Positions 38,276-43,703 of a stretch of DNA of 43,703 nt are shown piece after piece. Numbering within the stretch: the stretch's first letter is position 1; each line of letters starts with the position of its first letter. Below the pieces are notes generated by a model. It was not told the origin of the DNA. It saw only the letters and a list, made by a program, of their open reading frames with translations, and did not search any database. This DNA is from a virus. A program made the position numbers and the translations under genes. The DNA lies in IMG/VR virus record IMGVR_UViG_3300006793_003853, positions 1 to 43,703 of that record; one strand, written 5' to 3'.

Positions 38276-39250
38276 TTAAGCAGTTCTTATAAAGAGTTGT
38301 TTCGTTTCCTGAGTAGAACTAGAAGTTTGAATAGTGTTACCGGCATACTCACCGTAGTAAGTTCCTGAGTATGTACCAGCATAGGCACCTTCCAAGAATC
38401 CGTTGAATATTCTGTCATAGTATCCAACATAGGAACCAGCGTATTCACCAGAATAATTTTCTGAAACAATGTCTTTAACTTGGTCGGTCATGGTTCCACC
38501 CATCTGAGCCCAAGTCCCAGTAGCAGTCGGAGAACCAGTTTGTAGTAAATATGTACCAACACCAGAAGCAATGATTCTGTTTCTGAAAGCAGGAACTAGA
38601 GTTTCTACATCAGCGTCTGCCATCTCATCAATGTTACCATCTACATCAGTTTGGAGAAGCATATTGGTATCAGAACCTGCATCCGTTGTCGGCGCAGTTT
38701 TTTGCCAAAGATAATAGTTTATGGTAGTGCCATCGGTTTGCGTATCTGGGATAGTATACCGAGCGGTCCACGTTCCACCAGAAGGGGTAGAAGTATCGAT
38801 TTTATACTGTCCTACTGTGTTAGCAGATTCCGTTGCCATTGCCTGGATAACTTCGTCTAAAATATCGGAATCAATTTCTCCGTCCGTCATTTCATCTACG
38901 GATGTGTTTGTCCATCGCAATGGTCTGATTTGACCGGACTCACTCACACTCGCAACGGGTTGATTGAAACGAAATGTAGTTGTAGTGAGAGTGCCAGCTG
39001 CGGGGTGAGTTCCCACGGATTCCGTTCTTGCTCTGTCTGAGAAAGTACCAATCTCATCAGAACCAGCAGAACCTCCAGTGACAACATTCAGTTCAGCAGT
39101 ACCAGACCCATCCGTATCAGTAGCAAACTTTTGGGTAATAACACCAGCGATCTGTTCCCTAATTTGAAGTGCTGTCAGTTCACGAAATCCCTGTAACCCA
39201 TCAGCGGCTACTGGATAGCTTCCAGCTTCAAGTGTTATTGGACCAGCCAT
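38276..39250 (-). CDS. Fibre-like structural protein with YxGxY repeats
   Basis: The 324-residue protein begins MAGPITLEAGSYPVAADGLQ and GFRELTALQIREQIAGVIT. The middle is beta-rich with two related blocks (RWTNTSVDEMTDGEIDSDIL and DGNIDEMADADVETLVPAFR). The C-terminal region has short repeats built on Y-x-G-x-Y (YSGEYAGSYVGYYDR, AYAGTYSGTYYGEYAG), a pattern seen in marine T4-like tail proteins where longer versions are common. It is probably a trimeric fibre or baseplate attachment protein. A terminator follows. Confidence 0.7.
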   Translation of the reverse strand: MAGPITLEAGSYPVAADGLQGFRELTALQIREQIAGVITQKFATDTDGSGTAELNVVTGGSAGSDEIGTFSDRARTESVGTHPAAGTLTTTTFRFNQPVASVSESGQIRPLRWTNTSVDEMTDGEIDSDILDEVIQAMATESANTVGQYKIDTSTPSGGTWTARYTIPDTQTDGTTINYYLWQKTAPTTDAGSDTNMLLQTDVDGNIDEMADADVETLVPAFRNRIIASGVGTYLLQTGSPTATGTWAQMGGTMTDQVKDIVSENYSGEYAGSYVGYYDRIFNGFLEGAYAGTYSGTYYGEYAGNTIQTSSSTQETKQLFIRTA

Positions 39251-39260
39251 TTCTAACTCC

Positions 39261-40100
39261 TTAGTTAATCAAAGTGCCACTAGAATTATATACAGCAATA
39301 CTTCTGTGTTTAATCCAATCAGTAGCATCTTTACATGTCAAAGTAAATGTGGTTTTTGCGGGAAGAGTAACAGCAATGTTTGCAGTACCACCCTCAATAG
39401 AATCTGAAGTATTCGGATACAATTCGCAATCGGTCGTTGTGGTATTCGTCACAATGATTGACAACCCCGCCGCGGCGGTAGGCAATTTAACACCCTGCGT
39501 AGAACCACCAACAGTAGTAATTATGTTGAAAGTTTCTGTGAGTTCAGTTGCATCAGATTGATTCGTTCCAGCAGAAGATACGTTAGCAGTTACGCCAATT
39601 TTCAAGTCGCCCAGAAGTTCAGCAGTACCGTTGATTGTGAAATCTTCTACGTTACTACCACCGGAACCAACCTGACTCCAAGTACCAGTACCCGTAGCAA
39701 TTAATTCGTAACCATTAGCAGTTACCAGATCGACGGCCGTTGATCCGTCAATAGTCTCTGTTCCTGCGTTACCGTAAACCTTAACAGTGTTACCACTAGT
39801 GTTAAAGACGTTTACAAGCAATCCAGCAGTAGCAGCAGGAAGTACAACACCCTGACCAGAAGAAGCAGTCGAGATGATGTTGTAAGTTTTTGTGAGTGCA
39901 GTAGCGGTAGCTGCATCAGCACCAGCGGCAGAAACTGCCGCGGCAACACCAAGGGTTAAATTACCCGATGCCGTCAGTGTTCCGAAAGATGCATTATCAC
40001 CACTCTCATATTTTGCATTATTGAGGTTCGTAAAGTTGGTGTCCACCTCGGTGTTAGTGAGCGGAGACCCCTTCGATGCCCTTAAAGTTATCGTAGCCAT
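39261..40100 (-). CDS. Structural protein with tandemly duplicated domain
   Basis: The 279-residue protein begins MATITLRASKGSPLTNTEVD and FTNLNNAKY, a typical marine phage fibre-region opening. Two copies of a domain of about 95 residues follow: LTLGVAAAVSAAGADAATAT ... TYNIISTASSGQGVVLPAA and LKIGVTANVSSAGTNQSDAT ... TFNIITTVGGSTQGVKLPTA, each then running V-x-N-T-x-x-x-x-x-x-x-Y-x-N. The repeat probably forms stacked beta domains. It starts eight bases after the 79-residue coiled-coil gene. Confidence 0.7.
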   Translation of the reverse strand: MATITLRASKGSPLTNTEVDTNFTNLNNAKYESGDNASFGTLTASGNLTLGVAAAVSAAGADAATATALTKTYNIISTASSGQGVVLPAATAGLLVNVFNTSGNTVKVYGNAGTETIDGSTAVDLVTANGYELIATGTGTWSQVGSGGSNVEDFTINGTAELLGDLKIGVTANVSSAGTNQSDATELTETFNIITTVGGSTQGVKLPTAAAGLSIIVTNTTTTDCELYPNTSDSIEGGTANIAVTLPAKTTFTLTCKDATDWIKHRSIAVYNSSGTLIN

Positions 40101-40108
40101 TTTAGTCC

Positions 40109-40348
40109 CTATCTATCATTTTGTTTTAAAGAATTAGTAACTTGTATCAAGAGGTCTTTCATTTCTTGAAATTCTTCTTTCAGACTATTTATATCATCTG
40201 ACATTTTGGAAATATTTCTTTTCGATATCTGTTGTTTTGCAATACGTTGTTTGTATGCAGCAAGGGCATCATTGTCAACAGACAACAATGCGCCAGAACC
40301 TTCATCTCTAGAAAAGTGTTTCCTTGATACTTTATTGTCCATGTCCAT
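40109..40348 (-). CDS. Small coiled-coil virion-region protein
   Basis: The 79-residue protein has GALLSVDNDALAAYKQRIAK in its N-terminal half, a motif (A-L-L-x-x-D-N-x-A-L-x-x-Y-K) that I recognise from short proteins next to structural genes in marine T4-like phages. Then SDDINSLKEEFQEMKDLLIQ forms an amphipathic helix. It may begin at the first or second methionine (MDMDNK). Function is unknown; it may help fibre assembly. Confidence 0.6.
   Translation of the reverse strand: MDMDNKVSRKHFSRDEGSGALLSVDNDALAAYKQRIAKQQISKRNISKMSDDINSLKEEFQEMKDLLIQVTNSLKQNDR
40186..40193 (-). promoter_or_regulatory. Possible late promoter (TATAAATA)
   Basis: TATAAATA occurs on the minus strand within the 79-residue gene, 86 bases before the next start at 40100. 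It encodes ordinary residues there, and the distance is longer than for the others, so it may be chance. Confidence 0.35.
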
Positions 40349-40353
40349 TTTAT

Positions 40354-43300
40354 TTATGCACTATCCTGTACACCAGCTTGCAAGGCAATCATTCTCAGTT
40401 GTTTTAGTCTTGGTATCACAGAAGTGTTCGATGCAAGTAATACAATCTTACACTGGAAATATTTAAATCCGGTGTGTGTTACAGTTTCTAGTTGAATACT
40501 ACTGGGGGTGAATGTTGCCCTATCACCAATATACTGCCAAACGCAAGTCCCGTCTGATGCGGTGTCATTGAGAGCAGAACCATCAAGTGCGTGGCCAGGG
40601 TTTGTGTTCTCAGACAATGCATTGGTTGTACCAGGCGTTATACATCTGTAGATTCTTTCTACCCCAGCAGTAGTATCGGTATCAGCAACAACAGTATTTA
40701 CTGGATATGTTTCACTACCCTGATGATCCAATCCAATCTTGATAGTCGGCGCGACCCCATTAAAGTTGGCGCCTGGGTTCAATACATCAAAATCTCCCTG
40801 TAGGACTCCACTATTTATGGTTCTGAACACAATATCAGTACTTGTGCCTCCATCAACAAAGACGGTAGCCTCGTCCAAAGAACTATACCCGCTACCCCCA
40901 TTCAAAACTAGAGCGGTTGGGTTGAGTCTACTGGTGTCATAAAAATACTTACCACCGGACAGTGAAGTCTGAGGTAGTTTATATTCCATATCTACGAATG
41001 AGTTGTTGTTTAGAGAACCATTTCGGTTATTTGAACCAAAGACCATCTCAACCCAATTCTTCTCTCTCCTAATATCAATATCGTCGTGAGCGGTTACTCC
41101 CCTAAAATATACCTTAACTTCTGATCCAGGCGGAGTAAATTGTCCAACAGACAAATGAATATCTTCTGCTTCTTGTCCGTCTGCCAGTCTAACAATCTTA
41201 CTAATGAATCTAGCCCTAGCATTACCACCAGCAGCATTCTCTTCATTTGCATAATCGTTGTTCACCAAGTACTCTCTAACTTCAGCAGAAGTTCTAGATG
41301 GATTTAATATTGGTGATACTGTCGATACAGCATTACTGAGTTGAACCCTGTGTCGGTAACTCTTTTTCTCCATGATGTTTCCACCTACGGCGAATCCCAA
41401 TTCTCCACTGAGAGAATATACAGCACATTCTTGATTAGTGGGCATCAACATTGTCGGAATCATCGGCGTGAATGTACTACCTGCTTGGTTGACACCGGAC
41501 GAATTTGTAACCGCTCGGAAAACTTGAGTATCAGTAGAGTCATAATCCCTGAGCGTCATATTTGTTCTAGTGACATTAATAATCTTTTTGAGACCAGCCT
41601 CTTTGATATAGAATGATTTTATCCCAATCTTTCTTTGGAACCACAAATCATCAACTTGAGGTAACAGTGAAGTATCTCCGTTTAGGATTGCAGTGACATC
41701 AACTTCTCTTTCAAAGGGTGCGTCTGGGAGAATGAAGTCGTATCTATCCAACACGTTATCCACTTTTTTCATTAACATCTTCTTGGGACGCATATTGACA
41801 GTAAATCCAACACCACTACCAGTGGTAGATCCTTGTGCAAAAACAACGTCTGATTGACAAGGCACAGGAAGCAGGGTGCTGAGATCGCCGTTGATAAACT
41901 CGAAATTGCCTTGGCCAATACTGTCTACACCGCAAGTGTAAGGCCAATTTCTGTAACTGGCGTTAGAACCATCAGAATATTGGAGTGCTTTAATCGTCAG
42001 AACTTCGCCACCGCCACCTACAGTTAGTACCTCAAACTTAATTCCACTCGGTACATTAGTTTTCGTGGAAGAGTCTATATTGATTACATCACCGACACTG
42101 TATCCAGTTCCTGCGTTGCCAATCGAGTTCTTGAAACTATACCAAGTTCCTGGCTCGTTCTTGTCAGGTTTGCCACCAATAAAGTCTTTTGCACTTACAA
42201 ATTCTGCGTGTTCGTTGACGAATTCAACCTCACCAGTTCCAGTGGGGAATGTCCATGCATACATAACAAACTTCAAATCTTCCTGTTGATGTGGAGTCCA
42301 CGTTCTGTTATTAGCAGATGTGAATAGAATTCCAGAGAAAGCTTCTTCTGCGGTAACTCTATCTGCTGCAGTACCAATTTTAGTCTCACCCAACTTAGAA
42401 CACCAGATGTCATAATTCGGATCATTATTCTCTGGAATTATAATAAAAGCATATTCTTTGGTTGGATCAAGAACAACTGGTTTTTGGAGACTTTCTTGTG
42501 AAAGACCAATTCTAAAGTCAGCAACATTCCCAGTTCTGAACGAGCTTAAATCTGGACCCTTACCAAAGTCAAAGTTCGTAGAAAACTCATCTCTGAAGTC
42601 AAAGTTTGTAGCGTTTCCACCAGACAGGTCGGGTGTAGTTTTGATCGCGTTGTAAGGCAGTGTTGATCTGCCAATCACAACATTTGTTGGATAACCAGCT
42701 GAATTACACTGTCTGATTTCCATCGTTAGTTTTCTACCAGTACCAGTGTTGATTGGGCTGGTATCAAGATTGGAAATTCCGTCCTTTTCGCCTGGTCTTG
42801 ATCTGAACCAAACCTTAACTCTAGATAAGAATACTTCTGTCGGTGACTGATCTACCGCGAACGACTGTGCAATAGGATCGCCAAACCTAATTGGCGGGTG
42901 GAATACATATACTGGGTTGGTTACATCAATCGTGGTCTCTACGTCTGTGATATCGACACTTATTGTAGCTGCACTATTTTCAACACCAGTTACTGTAGTA
43001 CCAACAACAGCACTACTCGTACCACCCGTAGTACTACCATACTCTAGTTGATATAACTCGGCAGTCAAACTTACTTCCTGCGTTGTTTGGTGCATACCAA
43101 ATGCGGAATATTGGTTCTCTGCCATCGTAGTAATAAAGTTGTTTCTATTCGTAGGGTCATCTACAACAAAGATTCTTCTAGTACCAACAGGGAATCTATC
43201 GCCTGGCAGATTAAGAGTAAATGCACAATCACCCGCGTCATCGGTCTTAATTACATCGGGGAAATGGACAACACCATCAATCGTTTCTCCCGAATTGAAA

Positions 43301-43703
43301 GTGCATCCGCTAGAAAGAACTTCTCTAATACTTGTCTGTCTACTAGTGGGCCAAGCCAGACCAATAGAATCATCAAATCCAGGCCCGGCAGAGGTTGATC
43401 TGACACGCATTGACTCACAGAATTCTGTTACGTTTACGTCATCAAAGAAACAATACAGTTTAGTTTTGGGTTTCAATCCAGAACATCTGACTCCAATTGC
43501 TTTGGCTCGCATGAACGGCAAGAGAGAAACATCTCTTACTACATCACCTATATTAAACTCCAAAGAACCAGCTGATTTAGCAGAAGCAGTTAATAGGTAT
43601 TCTGTTGTTGACTGCACGATACTTGAAGTTGTGGTTGTAGTATCAAAGGAACCACTAACATCGATGTTACCAGTTGTTGTTGTTGTTTTTTTGCCGTCTT
43701 CAA
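40354..43703 (-). CDS. Very large baseplate/tail virion structural protein (5' end outside window)
   Basis: The frame stays open to the right edge (43618-43703 reads EDGKKTTTTTG ... SSIVQ), so GTG 43617 is not a trustworthy start and the gene is partial. At least 1115 residues are visible. Characteristic segments are LPFMRAKAIGVRCSGLKP, KTKLYCFFDDVNVTEFCE, LPGDRFPVGTRRIFVVDDPT, then FGDPIAQSFAVDQSPTEVFL and SRVKVWFRSRPG, YAFIIIPENNDPNYDIWCSK and MRPKKMLMKKVDNVLDRYD, which I recall from giant structural proteins of marine T4-like phages. Two segments (LVLNGGSGYSSLDEA, LNPGANFNGVAPTIKIG) resemble the G-x-G-Y modules of gp15 and gp18. It is probably part of the baseplate or a fibre connector. 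Confidence 0.75.
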   Translation of the reverse strand, partial: EDGKKTTTTTGNIDVSGSFDTTTTTSSIVQSTTEYLLTASAKSAGSLEFNIGDVVRDVSLLPFMRAKAIGVRCSGLKPKTKLYCFFDDVNVTEFCESMRVRSTSAGPGFDDSIGLAWPTSRQTSIREVLSSGCTFNSGETIDGVVHFPDVIKTDDAGDCAFTLNLPGDRFPVGTRRIFVVDDPTNRNNFITTMAENQYSAFGMHQTTQEVSLTAELYQLEYGSTTGGTSSAVVGTTVTGVENSAATISVDITDVETTIDVTNPVYVFHPPIRFGDPIAQSFAVDQSPTEVFLSRVKVWFRSRPGEKDGISNLDTSPINTGTGRKLTMEIRQCNSAGYPTNVVIGRSTLPYNAIKTTPDLSGGNATNFDFRDEFSTNFDFGKGPDLSSFRTGNVADFRIGLSQESLQKPVVLDPTKEYAFIIIPENNDPNYDIWCSKLGETKIGTAADRVTAEEAFSGILFTSANNRTWTPHQQEDLKFVMYAWTFPTGTGEVEFVNEHAEFVSAKDFIGGKPDKNEPGTWYSFKNSIGNAGTGYSVGDVINIDSSTKTNVPSGIKFEVLTVGGGGEVLTIKALQYSDGSNASYRNWPYTCGVDSIGQGNFEFINGDLSTLLPVPCQSDVVFAQGSTTGSGVGFTVNMRPKKMLMKKVDNVLDRYDFILPDAPFEREVDVTAILNGDTSLLPQVDDLWFQRKIGIKSFYIKEAGLKKIINVTRTNMTLRDYDSTDTQVFRAVTNSSGVNQAGSTFTPMIPTMLMPTNQECAVYSLSGELGFAVGGNIMEKKSYRHRVQLSNAVSTVSPILNPSRTSAEVREYLVNNDYANEENAAGGNARARFISKIVRLADGQEAEDIHLSVGQFTPPGSEVKVYFRGVTAHDDIDIRREKNWVEMVFGSNNRNGSLNNNSFVDMEYKLPQTSLSGGKYFYDTSRLNPTALVLNGGSGYSSLDEATVFVDGGTSTDIVFRTINSGVLQGDFDVLNPGANFNGVAPTIKIGLDHQGSETYPVNTVVADTDTTAGVERIYRCITPGTTNALSENTNPGHALDGSALNDTASDGTCVWQYIGDRATFTPSSIQLETVTHTGFKYFQCKIVLLASNTSVIPRLKQLRMIALQAGVQDSA

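Noticed and set aside
40351-40358. CATAAATA before the 79-residue gene
   Set aside because: It is only three bases upstream of the ATG, so RNA starting from it would lack the start codon and ribosome binding site.
43617-43617. GTG at 43617 as start of the giant structural protein
   Set aside because: The frame has no stop up to the window edge and the upstream residues are compatible with protein, so the true start is probably outside.
1-43703. tRNA genes, IS elements, CRISPR arrays
   Set aside because: I looked for cloverleaf-like sequence with a TTC-A loop, transposase motifs and regularly spaced repeats, and found none.

Overview
The window is part of the genome of a marine-type, T4-like tailed phage (myovirus). 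It carries the T4 core head, neck and tail genes in T4/cyanophage-like order (gp13, gp14, gp15, gp16, gp17, gp18, gp19, gp20, core proteins, gp21, gp22, gp23), then uvsY, uvsW, the late sigma factor gp55, and recombination nuclease genes 47 and 46. Several minus-strand genes are preceded by the T4 late-promoter octamer TATAAATA. No photosynthesis genes are seen, so a heterotrophic bacterial host is more likely than a cyanobacterium. The partial iscU at the left edge has the sequence style of proteobacterial IscU, which hints at a proteobacterial host. I see no tRNA, rRNA, IS element or CRISPR array.

Layout, following minus-strand transcription from right to left. 43703-38276: a very large virion protein that runs off the window, a small coiled-coil protein and two repeat-rich fibre-like proteins. 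38271-35724: a small minus-strand operon (coiled-coil protein, glycosyltransferase, 2OG-Fe(II)-oxygenase-like protein, SGNH-hydrolase-like protein), with a promoter embedded in the terminator of the preceding operon. 30395-35752: the only plus-strand block, with four tandem paralogous glycosyltransferases and a methyltransferase-like gene. The second glycosyltransferase is fused to a helical-repeat region and to what looks like a radical-SAM/SPASM domain that has lost its cluster-binding cysteines. 30350-23970: tail-fibre, adaptor and chaperone genes. 23957-10144: neck, terminase, tail, portal, prohead and capsid genes. 10133-7094: recombination genes uvsY and uvsW, an LSm-like protein and gp55. 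7041-1: a tightly overlapping operon behind a perfect-consensus sigma70 promoter, encoding a conserved phage protein, a DruA-like (DUF4338) protein, a cytidylyltransferase-like protein, a GT-B-like protein, gp47, gp46, peptide deformylase, an exported protein, a 47-residue membrane protein and IscU.

How it works together (inference): host RNA polymerase would start at strong sigma70 promoters upstream of gp55 and of the 7041 operon. gp55 would then direct the late TATAAATA promoters in front of gp23, gp22, gp18, the fibre genes and probably the small membrane protein/iscU pair. The glycosyltransferase island lies between fibre gene blocks and is a candidate system for modifying a virion or host-surface glycan. 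The most unusual items are the phage iscU, the glycosyltransferase/degenerate radical-SAM fusion, a short mosaic patch of foreign codon usage in the third glycosyltransferase, a perfect sigma70 promoter pointing antisense in the gp55 regulatory region, and the combined terminator/promoter at 38222-38271.
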